Positions 1 to 8,846 of a stretch of DNA of 64,000 nt are shown in pieces. A model generated the notes under the pieces. It searched no databases. It saw only the letters and a list, made by a program, of their open reading frames with translations, and had not been told where the DNA came from. Position 1 is the first letter of the stretch. Every line of letters begins with the position of its first letter. Origin of the DNA: Neisseria zoodegmatis (lineage in GTDB: Bacteria > Pseudomonadota > Gammaproteobacteria > Burkholderiales > Neisseriaceae); contig NZ_LT906434.1 of assembly GCF_900187305.1 (NCBI RefSeq), forward strand, positions 1 to 64,000, written 5' to 3'. A program made the translations under genes and the position numbers.

Positions 1-1497
1 CTTCCGATGCAACAGTTCCAAACCTGGATTGCACCGTTGACCGTTGGCGAAGAAAACGGCACTTGGGTGGTTTACTGTAAAAACCAATTTACCGTAAATA
101 TGCTCAAAAACAGCTTTTCTGCCGCCATAGAGGCCGCGCGCGCAGAGTTGGCGCCCGACATGCCCGCGCTGCTGTTTAAAGCCGGAAACGGGCAAAGCTA
201 TACCATCGCCCCGCAAGCAGATAAACAAGTTAACGCAACGGCGGCAAAGGTTTCAGACGGCCTCGACAGCCATACCGAAACGCCTACGATGCCGTCTGAA
301 AACAAAGCGGCAACAGCCAGCAAACCCGCTTCAGCCAAAAGCGCCCAAGATATTTTGGCCGAACGCATGAAGCATTTGCCCGCCGAAGGCAGCCGCAGCA
401 AAAAAACCGTTGTAGAAAACAAACCCGCAGCCAAACCCAAAAGCGAACCTGCGCGCCCCAAAGAAGACCACTACGCGCAAACCAACCTTTCATCCGACTA
501 CACTTTTGAAACTTTAGTAGAAGGTAAAGGCAACCGAATCGCCGCAGCTGCCGCACAATCTATTGCCGAAAACCCCGGGCAGGGCTACAACCCTTTCTTC
601 CTTTACGGCAGTACCGGTTTGGGCAAAACCCATTTGGTTCAGGCCATCGGCAACGAGCTGCTGAAAAACAAACCCGATGCCAAAGTGCGCTACATGCACT
701 CCGATGATTACGTGCGCAGCTTTATGAATGCCGTGCGCACCAACAGTTATGACGTATTCAAACAACAATACAAACAATACGACCTCTTAATCATCGACGA
801 CATCCAGTTTATCAAGGGCAAAGACCGTACAATGGAAGAGTTTTTCTATTTGTACAACCATTTCCACAACAAGAAAAAACAGCTCATTCTTACCTGCGAC
901 GTATTGCCCACCAAAATCGAAGACATGGACGCCCGCCTGAAATCACGATTTTCATGGGGGCTGACGCTCGAACTGGAGCCGCCCGAGCTAGAAATGCGCG
1001 TGGCCATTTTGCAGAAAAAAGCCGAAACCGCCGGCGTCGATTTAAACGAAGACGCCGCCTTTTTCATTGCCAACCTCATCCGTTCCAACGTGCGCGAACT
1101 CGAAGGCGCATTCAACCGCGTGAGTGCCAGCAGCCGCTTTTTAAACAAACCGATCGACATCGATTTGGCACGAAACGCCCTGCAAGACATCGTAGCCAGC
1201 TCGTATAAAGTGATTACCGCCGACCTGATTATCGATGCCACCGCAAAATACTACCGCATCAAGATGAGTGATATAGTAGGCAAAAAACGCACACGGAATA
1301 TCGCCCGCCCGCGCCAGATTGCCATGAGCCTTACCAAAGAGCTGACCAATCTGAGCCTGCCCAGCATAGGCGACGCCTTCGGCGGCCGCGACCACACCAC
1401 CGTGATGCACGGCGTAAAAGCCATAGCCAAACTGCGCGAAGAAGACCCCGAATTGGCGCAGGATTACGAAAAACTGTTAATTATTATCCAAAACTGA
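1..1497 (+). CDS. dnaA: Chromosomal replication initiator DnaA (5' end outside window)
   Basis: DnaA binds oriC, opens the duplex and loads the replicative helicase. The reading frame is open from base 1 (Leu-Pro before the first visible Met), so the true start lies upstream and the ORC-binding domain I is partly missing. Visible are a variable, Ala/Lys/Pro-rich domain II, the AAA+ domain with Walker A GSTGLGKTH and Walker B LLIIDDIQF, and the C-terminal DNA-binding domain with the signature GGRDHTTVMHG. Domain II carries two oppositely oriented DUS (251-263 and 289-300), translated as SDGL and MPSE. dnaN follows after 19 nt, the usual replication gene pair. Identity is secure; only completeness is lost. 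Confidence 0.98.
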   Translation, partial: LPMQQFQTWIAPLTVGEENGTWVVYCKNQFTVNMLKNSFSAAIEAARAELAPDMPALLFKAGNGQSYTIAPQADKQVNATAAKVSDGLDSHTETPTMPSENKAATASKPASAKSAQDILAERMKHLPAEGSRSKKTVVENKPAAKPKSEPARPKEDHYAQTNLSSDYTFETLVEGKGNRIAAAAAQSIAENPGQGYNPFFLYGSTGLGKTHLVQAIGNELLKNKPDAKVRYMHSDDYVRSFMNAVRTNSYDVFKQQYKQYDLLIIDDIQFIKGKDRTMEEFFYLYNHFHNKKKQLILTCDVLPTKIEDMDARLKSRFSWGLTLELEPPELEMRVAILQKKAETAGVDLNEDAAFFIANLIRSNVRELEGAFNRVSASSRFLNKPIDIDLARNALQDIVASSYKVITADLIIDATAKYYRIKMSDIVGKKRTRNIARPRQIAMSLTKELTNLSLPSIGDAFGGRDHTTVMHGVKAIAKLREEDPELAQDYEKLLIIIQN

Positions 1498-1516
1498 TTA
1501 GCCCGAAGGGATGACC

Positions 1517-2620
1517 ATGTTGATTTTACAAGCCGAACGCGATGCCCTACTCAAACCCCTGCAAGCCGTTACCGGCATCGTCGAACGCCGCCACACGCTG
1601 CCGATTCTGTCGAACGTATTGCTCGAAAACCTTCACGGGCAAACCAATATTCTGGCTACCGATTTGGAAATCCAAATCAACACCTCCGGCCCCCACAGCG
1701 AAGCCGAAGACTTCCGCATCACCACCAATGCCAAAAAGCTGCAAGATATTTTGCGCGCCCTGCCCGACGGCTCGCTCATCGCACTCGACTGGGCGCAAAA
1801 CCGCCTTACCCTCAAAGCAGGCAAATCACGCTTCAACCTGCAAACCCTGCCCGCAGAAGATTTCCCCCTGATGAGCGTAGGCGAAAACGTGAGCGCCGCC
1901 TTTTCACTGCCGCAGGAAGCCTTTAAAAACATGCTTTCCCAAGTGCAGTACAGCATGGCCGTGCAAGATATCCGCTACTACCTCAACGGCCTGTTGATGC
2001 AGGTAGAAGGCGACCAACTGCGCCTGGTCGCCACCGACGGCCACCGCCTCGCCTATTCCTGCACCACCATCGATGCCGACCTGCCCAAAGCCGAAGTGAT
2101 TCTGCCGCGCAAAACCGTGCTCGAACTCTTCAAACTGCTCAACCACCCCGCCGAACCGATTACCGTAGAGCTGCTCAACAACCAAGTACGCTTCCGCTGC
2201 AACGACACCGTGATCGTCAGCAAAGTGGTGGACGGCAAATTCCCCGACTTCAACCGCGTGATTCCGCTCGACAACGACAAAATCTTTTTGGTTAACCGCA
2301 CCCAGCTGCTCGGCGCCCTCGAACGCGCCGCCATTCTCGCCAACGAAAAATTCCGCGGCGCCCGCCTGCTGCTGCGCCCCGGCCTGTTGAGCGTTGTGTG
2401 TAGCAACAACGAGCAGGAAGAAGCCCGAGAAGAATTGGAAATCGCCTATCAGGGCGACGAACTCGAAGTCGGCTTCAACATCGGCTACCTGATGGACGTA
2501 TTGCGCAACGTACACGCCGACGACATGCAGCTTGCCTTCGGCGACGCCAACCGCTCCACCCTGTTCACCATTCCGAACAACCCCAATTTCAAATACATCG
2601 TGATGCCGATGCGCATCTAA
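1517..2620 (+). CDS. dnaN: DNA polymerase III beta sliding clamp
   Basis: This is the ring-shaped processivity clamp that tethers Pol III and other partners to DNA. The 367-residue product begins MLILQAERDALLKPLQ and ends in the canonical clamp terminus VMPMRI, matching the usual length of about 366. An in-frame ATG lies at 1511, but GAAGGG sits directly against it. The ATG at 1517 has that Shine-Dalgarno at normal spacing and gives the usual beta-clamp N-terminus, so it is preferred. The gene is probably co-transcribed with dnaA. A DUS inverted repeat just downstream can end transcription. Confidence 0.97.
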   Translation: MLILQAERDALLKPLQAVTGIVERRHTLPILSNVLLENLHGQTNILATDLEIQINTSGPHSEAEDFRITTNAKKLQDILRALPDGSLIALDWAQNRLTLKAGKSRFNLQTLPAEDFPLMSVGENVSAAFSLPQEAFKNMLSQVQYSMAVQDIRYYLNGLLMQVEGDQLRLVATDGHRLAYSCTTIDADLPKAEVILPRKTVLELFKLLNHPAEPITVELLNNQVRFRCNDTVIVSKVVDGKFPDFNRVIPLDNDKIFLVNRTQLLGALERAAILANEKFRGARLLLRPGLLSVVCSNNEQEEAREELEIAYQGDELEVGFNIGYLMDVLRNVHADDMQLAFGDANRSTLFTIPNNPNFKYIVMPMRI

Positions 2621-2647
2621 TCCCTGTCTTGATTCAGGTTAGAAACA

Positions 2648-2683
2648 TGAGGCCGTCTGAAAAATCATTTTCAGACGGCCTCA
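2648..2683 (+). terminator. DUS-pair hairpin after dnaN
   Basis: Two DUS in inverted orientation form a 16-bp perfect stem (arms 2648-2663 and 2668-2683) with a 4-nt loop, 28 nt after the dnaN stop. The T-run inside the right arm fits the usual neisserial DUS terminator. Use as a terminator is inferred. Confidence 0.75.
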
Positions 2684-2772
2684 TGCCGTTCAATCTCCAT
2701 CCTCTTCATTCGCAACATACTCTTTTCAGTTTAGCCGTTATAATTACGCGCATCTTGAACGGGATAGTCTTT

Positions 2773-5085
2773 ATGAACAAACGTATTCTTATTTCATCTC
2801 TCACCAGCCTGATACTCGGCTTGATGTTTTCCTTTTCGGCAGCAGCGAATACATCGATTCAATCCAATCAAACGACTGCGAACGCTACTGCTACAACAAA
2901 AACAACTGAAGCCATAAAGGATGAACAACCCAAAATAGACAATCTAAGTGCCTCGCAAGCTGAAATGTTGCAAAACAATATTTCGGCATTGCGTATGCAG
3001 GTTATGAATAACGAGCAACAAAACATCAACTGGTGGATGACCTTTATTACCATAGTCTTCGCCGTCGTAGGCATGGTTATTGCAGCCATAGGCGTAGTCA
3101 TTCCACTCTTACTCTATAAAAAAGAGAAACACCAATTAGAAGAAGACCTAGCGCAAGCTAAACAATATGTAGAAAAAATCAAAGAACATCACGACAGCGC
3201 TGAAAAATATACTCAAGACATTGCAGAAATGAAGCAATGGGACCCCAAAGAACAAAATCAGGAAGCACAAACAAGCAGCATTGAAAAAGCAAAACAATTG
3301 TCTAAAAACGAAGAAATTCCCCTTATCGAACAACTACGCGCCCAAGCTATTCTGCTATCTGACAAGGCGGATCAGAGCAAAAGTTACCAAGACCATCTTC
3401 AAGCGTTTAAAGGCTGGAAGAATGTGCTAAAAGAAGATAGTTTAGACGAACAGGCTAGTTTTAACGCGGGCTTACAAGCTTGTTACTTACACCAAAAAGG
3501 CAATCGAGAACAACAAATGCATTGGTTTCCTGAAATCGAACAATACTACCGGCAAGCATTGGCTATTAAACCCGACATGCATGAGGCCGCCTATAACTGG
3601 GGAAATGCCTTAGCTAACGAAGCACAGGCTTTAGCCGCGCAGGGTAATACTGCGGCAGCATTTAAAAAATGGCGTGACGCAGGGGAAAAATTCCAACAAA
3701 CATTGGCTATCAAGCCCGACAAGTATGAAGCCGCCAATAACTGGGGAAATGCCTTAGCTAACGAAGCGCAGGCTTTGGCTGCACAGGGCGATACCGTGAC
3801 CGCATTGGAAAAATGGCGTGACGCAGGAGAAAAATTCCAACAAGCATTGGCTATCAAGCCCGACATGCATGAAGCTGCCTATAATTGGGGAAATGCCTTA
3901 GCTAACGAAACGCAGGCTTTGGCTGCACAGGGCGATACCGTGACCGCATTGGAAAAATGGCGTGACGCAGGAGAAAAATACCGACAAGCATTAGCCATCA
4001 AGCCCGACATGCATGATGCCGCCAATAACTGGGGAAATGCCTTAGCTAACGAAGCGCAGGCTTTGGCTGCACAGGGCGATACCGTGACCGCATTGGAAAA
4101 ATGGCGTGACGCAGGAGAAAAATACCGACAAGCATTAGCCATCAAGCCCGACATGCATGATGCCGCCAATAACTGGGGAGCTGCCTTAGCTGGCGAAGCG
4201 CAGGTTTTAGCTGCACAGAACAAGACTGATAAAGCATTGGAAAAATGGCGTGACGCAGGAGAAAAATACCGACAAGCATTGGCTATCAAGCCCGACATGC
4301 ATGATGCCGCCAATAACTGGGGAAATGCCTTAGCTAACAAAGCGCAGGCTTTGGCTGCACAGGGCGATACCGTGACCGCATTGGAAAAATGGCGTGACGC
4401 AGGAGAAAAATACCGACAAGCATTAGCCATCAAGCCCGACAAGCATGAAGCCGCCAATAACTGGGGAACTGCTTTAGATAGCGAAGCGCAGGCTTTAGCC
4501 GCACAGGGCGACACCGCGACAGCCTTGAAAAAATGGCGTGACGCAGGAGAAAAATACCGACAAGCATTAGCCATCAAGCCCGACAAGCATGAAGCCGCCA
4601 ATAACTGGGGAACTGCTTTAGATAGCGAAGCGCAGGCTTTAGCCGCACAGGGCGACACCGCGACAGCCTTGAAAAAATGGCGTGACGCAGGAGAAAAATA
4701 TCGGCAAACATTGGCTATCAAGCCTAATATGCATAAAGTCGCCTATAACTGGTTAAATACTTTACTACGTGAATACCACGCTTTAAAAGACAATCAACCT
4801 GCCGAAGCACAAACTAAACTGCAACAAGCCCGCGATTTGGTTAATGACTTTTTAAGCAAAAACCCGCAGCACAAAGAATATCTGGCTTATGAACATGCCT
4901 GCATATGCGCCTTGGAAGGAAATGCTGCCGAAGCGGTAAAACAATTACGCCTTGCACCACAAGTAAATAACTTCCCCGACAAGGATCATATTGAAACAGA
5001 TCCCGACTTCAACAACATCCGCCACACCCCCGAATTCCAAGCATGGTTTAAAGAGGCTTTTCCCGAATCTTCTTCTAAAAGCTAA
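2773..5085 (+). CDS. Membrane-anchored tetratricopeptide-like repeat protein
   Basis: Function is unknown. The 770-residue product has a signal-peptide-like N-terminus (residues 1-25), a Thr/Gln-rich stretch, one strong membrane segment at about 88-114 followed by lysines, and a charged coiled-coil-like region. Residues 263-646 are eight 48-residue units of TPR type, each with NWG.AL...AQ.LAAQ and KWRDAGEKY.Q.LAIKPD. A degenerate ninth unit and a C-terminal TPR-like tail (DPDFNNIRHTPEFQAWF) follow. Signal peptide plus one membrane segment suggests the repeats face the cytoplasm, which is inference. The start at 2773 was chosen because upstream codons run through the DUS hairpin and the signal peptide begins here. 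A TATAAT lies at 2739-2744. TPRs generally scaffold protein complexes. It sits between dnaN and priA as a single gene bounded by DUS hairpins. Confidence 0.8.
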   Translation: MNKRILISSLTSLILGLMFSFSAAANTSIQSNQTTANATATTKTTEAIKDEQPKIDNLSASQAEMLQNNISALRMQVMNNEQQNINWWMTFITIVFAVVGMVIAAIGVVIPLLLYKKEKHQLEEDLAQAKQYVEKIKEHHDSAEKYTQDIAEMKQWDPKEQNQEAQTSSIEKAKQLSKNEEIPLIEQLRAQAILLSDKADQSKSYQDHLQAFKGWKNVLKEDSLDEQASFNAGLQACYLHQKGNREQQMHWFPEIEQYYRQALAIKPDMHEAAYNWGNALANEAQALAAQGNTAAAFKKWRDAGEKFQQTLAIKPDKYEAANNWGNALANEAQALAAQGDTVTALEKWRDAGEKFQQALAIKPDMHEAAYNWGNALANETQALAAQGDTVTALEKWRDAGEKYRQALAIKPDMHDAANNWGNALANEAQALAAQGDTVTALEKWRDAGEKYRQALAIKPDMHDAANNWGAALAGEAQVLAAQNKTDKALEKWRDAGEKYRQALAIKPDMHDAANNWGNALANKAQALAAQGDTVTALEKWRDAGEKYRQALAIKPDKHEAANNWGTALDSEAQALAAQGDTATALKKWRDAGEKYRQALAIKPDKHEAANNWGTALDSEAQALAAQGDTATALKKWRDAGEKYRQTLAIKPNMHKVAYNWLNTLLREYHALKDNQPAEAQTKLQQARDLVNDFLSKNPQHKEYLAYEHACICALEGNAAEAVKQLRLAPQVNNFPDKDHIETDPDFNNIRHTPEFQAWFKEAFPESSSKS
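3559..4710 (+). repeat. Eight tandem 144-bp coding repeats
   Basis: Exactly eight consecutive 144-bp units, each starting with a Leu-Ala-Ile-Lys-Pro codon block, form the TPR array of the gene at 2773-5085. Units 7 and 8 (4423-4566 and 4567-4710) differ at only a few bases near their ends. Unit 5 is the most divergent (KTDKALEKW in place of DTVTALEKW). The near-identity points to recent unit duplication and likely copy-number variation without loss of frame. Confidence 0.9.
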
Positions 5086-5102
5086 CCATTCATAACCTTA
5101 AA

Positions 5103-5130
5103 GGCCGTCTGAAAATTTTTTCAGACGGCC
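5103..5130. terminator. DUS-pair bidirectional terminator
   Basis: A 13-bp inverted DUS pair with a 2-nt loop sits between the convergent TPR gene (ends 5085) and priA (ends 5134). It has A/T runs on both sides, so it can serve both strands. Confidence 0.8.
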
Positions 5131-5133
5131 TCT

Positions 5134-7302
5134 TCACATCTCTTGCGGGTCGATATCCACCGACCATCTTACTTTGCCGTCGCGGTACTGCTGCAACACC
5201 TGCACCCACAGGCTCACGGCGTGGTGCAGGTCTTTGCGGGAGGCGGATTCTAAAAACACTTGAGCGCGTTCGCGTTCGGCCAGCCGCGCCATCAGCATGG
5301 GCACGGGGCCGAAGGCGGATACGGTTTCGGGCAGCAGCGGTTGGGTAACGGCTTGGATGTCGTTGAGAAACTGCACAGCTTCGTCGATTTTGACGGCATC
5401 GGCGCGGATGGCCGTCTGAAAACCGAAGGGCGGCATATTGAATGTTTGCCGTTCGTTCAGCTCGTTTTCGGCGAAGATGCGGTAGTTTTGCGCTTTTACG
5501 GCGGCGAATACGGGGTGTTCGGGCAGTTGGGTTTGGATGAGCACTTTGCCGGCGGCTTCGGCGCGCCCTGCCCGGCCGGAAACCTGCATCAGTTCGGCAA
5601 ACAGTCTTTCGGGGGCGCGGAAATCTGCGCTATAGAGGCTGCCGTCGGCGTTTAATACGATCACGAGGTTCAGCCGTGCGAAGTCGTGGCCTTTGGCGAG
5701 CATTTGGGTGCCGACGAGGATGTCGATGTCGTTGACGGCGATGCGTCGGTATAAATCGGCCCAGTCGTTTTTGTGGGCGGTGCTGTCGCGGTCGACGCGG
5801 GCGACTTTGGCTTGCGGGATGAAGTTGCACAGGGTTTCTTCGACGCGTTGGGTGCCGTGACCGACTGCGGTGAGGTCTTGGTTGCCGCATTCGGGGCATT
5901 TGTAGGGTACGGGCCGTCTGAAATCGCAATGGTGGCAGCGCAGTTGGCGGGCGCGTTGGTGCAGCACCATTTTGGCGGAGCAGCGCGGGCAGCCGAAGGT
6001 GTGGCCGCAGTCGCCGCAAAACAGGGCGGGTGCGAAGCCGCGGCGGTTGAGATACACCAGCGACATGCCGCCTTGTTCGTGATTGGCTTTGAGCAGTTTC
6101 AGGGCTTGCGGCGAGAAGCCGTTATCGAGCGGCAGGCGGCGTACGTCTAAGATATCGACTTGCGGCAGTTGGGCGGCGGAATGGGCGCGTTCGGTCAGCT
6201 CCAGCAGTTGGTACGCGCCGGTTTGCGCTTTGTGCCAGCTTTCCAAACTGGGGGTGGCGCTGCCGAGCACGATGGGGCAACTGCTTTGCTGTGCACGCCA
6301 AACGGCCAAATCGCGGGCTTGGTAGCGCAGTTCGTTGTCTTGTTTGAACGAGGAATCGTGTTCTTCGTCCACCACCACCAAGCCCAAATCGGGCAGCGGG
6401 GTGAACACGGCCAGACGCGTGCCGATAATCAGTTTGGCCTGCCCGAGCATGGCGCGCAGATAGTCTTGCGTGCGTTTGCCGGACGCGGTTTGGCTGTGCA
6501 GCACGGCGGTCGGCACGTCGGCAAAACGGGCTTCCACACGTTTGAGCAGTTGCGGCGTGAGGTTGATTTCGGGCAGCAGAAACAGCACTTGCCTGCCCGC
6601 CGCCAGCACTTCGGCCATCACGTCGAAATAGACTTCGGTTTTGCCGCTGCCGGTGATGCCGTAGAGCAGGAAGGGTTTGAAGGTATCGGAGGCCGTCTGA
6701 ACGGCTTGCGCGGCGGCTTGCTGCTCGGTGTTTAATCGGTGTTCAGACGGCCTCAACACGGGCGCGGCGGCTTGGGCGGTGCGTATCCAGCCGTTGTCCG
6801 TCCATTCTTGCAGCAGCTTCGGCGCTTGGTTGTGGATATGTTTCAAGGCCGCCATGCTGAGGCCGTCTGAAAACAAAGCCTGCCACAAGGCGTGTTTTTT
6901 GTGGAAACGCTCCGGCGGCGGGGTTTGCGCTTTGCCTGCTTCGTTCAAAGCATAAAACTGCGGCGGCTGCGGGGTTTCGACGGGCTTGGCTTCTTTCAAA
7001 CCCAACGGCAACGCGGTAAACACGGCCTGCCCGAGCGGATAATGGTAATAGCGCGAAGTAAACTCCAGCAGCTTGCACCAGTTTTCGGGAAACAGCGGTT
7101 CATCGGTAAAGGCCGTCTGAACCGGCAGGATTTTCGCCGCGTCAATCTCCGGCGTTACGCCGTTCGCCCACACCACGCCGACAACGGGCTTGCCGCGAAA
7201 CGGCACCACCACCCGACAGCCTTTGGGCAAGGCGGTCGGGTGGCCGTAGGTTAAGAGGCCGTCTGAAATGGGGATGTTGAGTGCGACGTGATGGTAGTTC
7301 AT
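5134..7302 (-). CDS. priA: Primosomal protein N' (replication restart helicase PriA)
   Basis: PriA recognises stalled forks and reloads DnaB; it is a superfamily 2 3'-5' helicase. The 722-residue product shows an N-terminal 3'-DNA-binding region, Walker A GITGSGKTE, the DEEH box (VVDEEHDSSFKQ) and the zinc-binding cysteines CGDCG, CPRC, CHHC and CPEC inserted between helicase motifs. The frame stays open upstream to 7446, but that stretch overlaps the aroG 3' end and a DUS hairpin. MNYHHVALNIP at 7302 is the natural start. No Shine-Dalgarno precedes it, and TATAAT (7309-7314, minus strand) lies only 6 nt away. Several DUS are embedded in the gene and are read as RPSE or SDGL in surface-type segments. 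Confidence 0.96.
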   Translation of the reverse strand: MNYHHVALNIPISDGLLTYGHPTALPKGCRVVVPFRGKPVVGVVWANGVTPEIDAAKILPVQTAFTDEPLFPENWCKLLEFTSRYYHYPLGQAVFTALPLGLKEAKPVETPQPPQFYALNEAGKAQTPPPERFHKKHALWQALFSDGLSMAALKHIHNQAPKLLQEWTDNGWIRTAQAAAPVLRPSEHRLNTEQQAAAQAVQTASDTFKPFLLYGITGSGKTEVYFDVMAEVLAAGRQVLFLLPEINLTPQLLKRVEARFADVPTAVLHSQTASGKRTQDYLRAMLGQAKLIIGTRLAVFTPLPDLGLVVVDEEHDSSFKQDNELRYQARDLAVWRAQQSSCPIVLGSATPSLESWHKAQTGAYQLLELTERAHSAAQLPQVDILDVRRLPLDNGFSPQALKLLKANHEQGGMSLVYLNRRGFAPALFCGDCGHTFGCPRCSAKMVLHQRARQLRCHHCDFRRPVPYKCPECGNQDLTAVGHGTQRVEETLCNFIPQAKVARVDRDSTAHKNDWADLYRRIAVNDIDILVGTQMLAKGHDFARLNLVIVLNADGSLYSADFRAPERLFAELMQVSGRAGRAEAAGKVLIQTQLPEHPVFAAVKAQNYRIFAENELNERQTFNMPPFGFQTAIRADAVKIDEAVQFLNDIQAVTQPLLPETVSAFGPVPMLMARLAERERAQVFLESASRKDLHHAVSLWVQVLQQYRDGKVRWSVDIDPQEM

Positions 7303-7317
7303 GCGGGTATTATAACC

Positions 7318-7348
7318 GAGGCCGTCTGAAAAGATTTCAGACGGCCTC
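7318..7348 (-). terminator. DUS-pair terminator after aroG
   Basis: Arms gaggccgtctgaaa and its complement form a hairpin 24 nt beyond the aroG stop and directly upstream of priA. It can end the aroG transcript. It also occupies the place where a priA promoter would be expected. Confidence 0.75.
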
Positions 7349-7372
7349 GAACGGTTTGACGGAGGATGCGGA

Positions 7373-8416
7373 TTACACGCGGCTGCGGTTAGCATCTGCC
7401 AGCAAGGCCAGCAGCTCTTCGGTTTGCTCCCAGCCGATGCAGGCATCGGTGATGCTTTGGCCGTAGCATACGGGTTTGTCTTGGCGGCCTTCTACCAAGT
7501 GGCTTTCCACCATCACGCCCATGATGTTGTTTTCGCCGTCGCGGATTTGCCGGGCGACATCTTGAGCCACTTCCATTTGGCGTTTGTAGTCTTTGCGGCT
7601 GTTGGCATGGCTGAAATCAACCATCAGTTTGGGGGTAACGCCGGCTTGGGTGAGCTGTTCGGCGGCCGCTTTCACATGCTCGCTGCTGTAATTCGGCTCT
7701 TTACCGCCGCGCAAAATCACATGGCAGTCGGGGTTGCCTGCGGTGTGGACAATCGCGGAGTGGCCGGCTTTGGTAACCGACAGGAAATGGTGCGGATGGT
7801 TAGCCGCGCCGATGGCATCGATGGCGATTTTCAGGTTGCCGTCGGTGCCGTTTTTGAAACCTACCGGGCAAGACAAGCCGCTGGCCAGCTCGCGGTGCAC
7901 TTGGCTTTCGGTGGTGCGCGCACCGATAGCGCCCCATGAAATCAGGTCGGCATAGTATTGCGGGGTAATCATGTCGAGAAACTCGGTTGATGCGGGCATA
8001 CCCATATTGTTGAGTGTAAGCAAAAGCTTGCGGGCTTGGCGCAAACCGAAGTTGATGTCGAACGTGCCGTCGAGGTGCGGGTCGTTAATCAGCCCTTTCC
8101 AACCGACGGTGGTACGCGGTTTTTCAAAGTAAACGCGCATCACGATCAGCAGCTCTTTTTCGTATTTTTTACGCAACGGCAGCAAACGCTCGGCGTATTC
8201 CAGCGCGGCTTTGGGGTCGTGGATGGAACACGGGCCGATAATCACCAGCAGGCGGTTGTCTTCGCCGTGTACGAGATCGGCCACTTCATGGCGGGTTTGG
8301 TGAACCAAATCGGCCGCTTTTTCGGTGATGGGCAATTCGTAAAGATGGGCAATCGGGGGGAGCAGTTCTTTAACTTCTCTGATTTTTACATCGTCTGTTT
8401 GGTGGCGTGGTGTCAT
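7373..8416 (-). CDS. aroG: 3-deoxy-7-phosphoheptulonate (DAHP) synthase, class I
   Basis: This enzyme condenses phosphoenolpyruvate with erythrose 4-phosphate, the first step of the shikimate pathway to aromatic amino acids. The 347-residue product is the normal length for the AroF/G/H family. It shows LLVIIGPCSIHDP, the GARTTESQVHRE block and the DFSHANS metal/substrate region. Type I enzymes are normally feedback-inhibited by Phe, Tyr or Trp; I cannot tell which from sequence alone. It is read toward priA but separated from it by a DUS terminator. The 430-nt upstream region is shared divergently with pgi. Confidence 0.96.
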   Translation of the reverse strand: MTPRHQTDDVKIREVKELLPPIAHLYELPITEKAADLVHQTRHEVADLVHGEDNRLLVIIGPCSIHDPKAALEYAERLLPLRKKYEKELLIVMRVYFEKPRTTVGWKGLINDPHLDGTFDINFGLRQARKLLLTLNNMGMPASTEFLDMITPQYYADLISWGAIGARTTESQVHRELASGLSCPVGFKNGTDGNLKIAIDAIGAANHPHHFLSVTKAGHSAIVHTAGNPDCHVILRGGKEPNYSSEHVKAAAEQLTQAGVTPKLMVDFSHANSRKDYKRQMEVAQDVARQIRDGENNIMGVMVESHLVEGRQDKPVCYGQSITDACIGWEQTEELLALLADANRSRV

Positions 8417-8846
8417 AATTGTTCTTTTCTGTGCAATGAATCAGGCTGCAAGGTTAACGGTTCGCACCGTTAATGGCAAGGCTCACAGTTTATTTTTAGC
8501 TATTTTATTGTGTAAATCTATGATTTTATCTTTTGTGAGAATTAAAATTTTTCTTTTTGGAAAATATTGGTATTTTATTTTAATAGAATACTGAAAAATT
8601 AAAGCAGCATGAGCATTTTCAGACGGCATGAACTTTATCCGCCTGAATCTGCCCAATCCATAGACTGTCCGTTACGGCGCGTCTTGGCTTCCATTCAATC
8701 ACAAAGATAAAAATAACGCTGCCGATTGTTATATACTACACAACACTACATCCAAATAACTGCTGCTCCGTCCAGACTATTTCAGACGGCCTGCAACAAC
8801 CGTTTACACTCACTAACTACACGATTTTATTAAAGCTTCCAGCCGT
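8417..8846. other. Divergent intergenic region aroG/pgi
   Basis: This 430-nt AT-rich spacer must hold the promoters of aroG (minus) and pgi (plus). I see one degenerate DUS (TTTCAGACGGCAT, about 8620) and one standard DUS (about 8780), but no paired terminator, ORF or recognisable leader RNA. Confidence 0.5.

Noticed and set aside
1..2772. Replication origin next to dnaA/dnaN
   Set aside because: The window opens inside dnaA, and I see no cluster of DnaA boxes in the dnaA-dnaN or dnaN-TPR gaps.
3879..4721. 280-codon minus-strand open frame with a regular repeat
   Set aside because: It is the complement of the 144-bp TPR repeats; its periodicity is inherited from the real gene.
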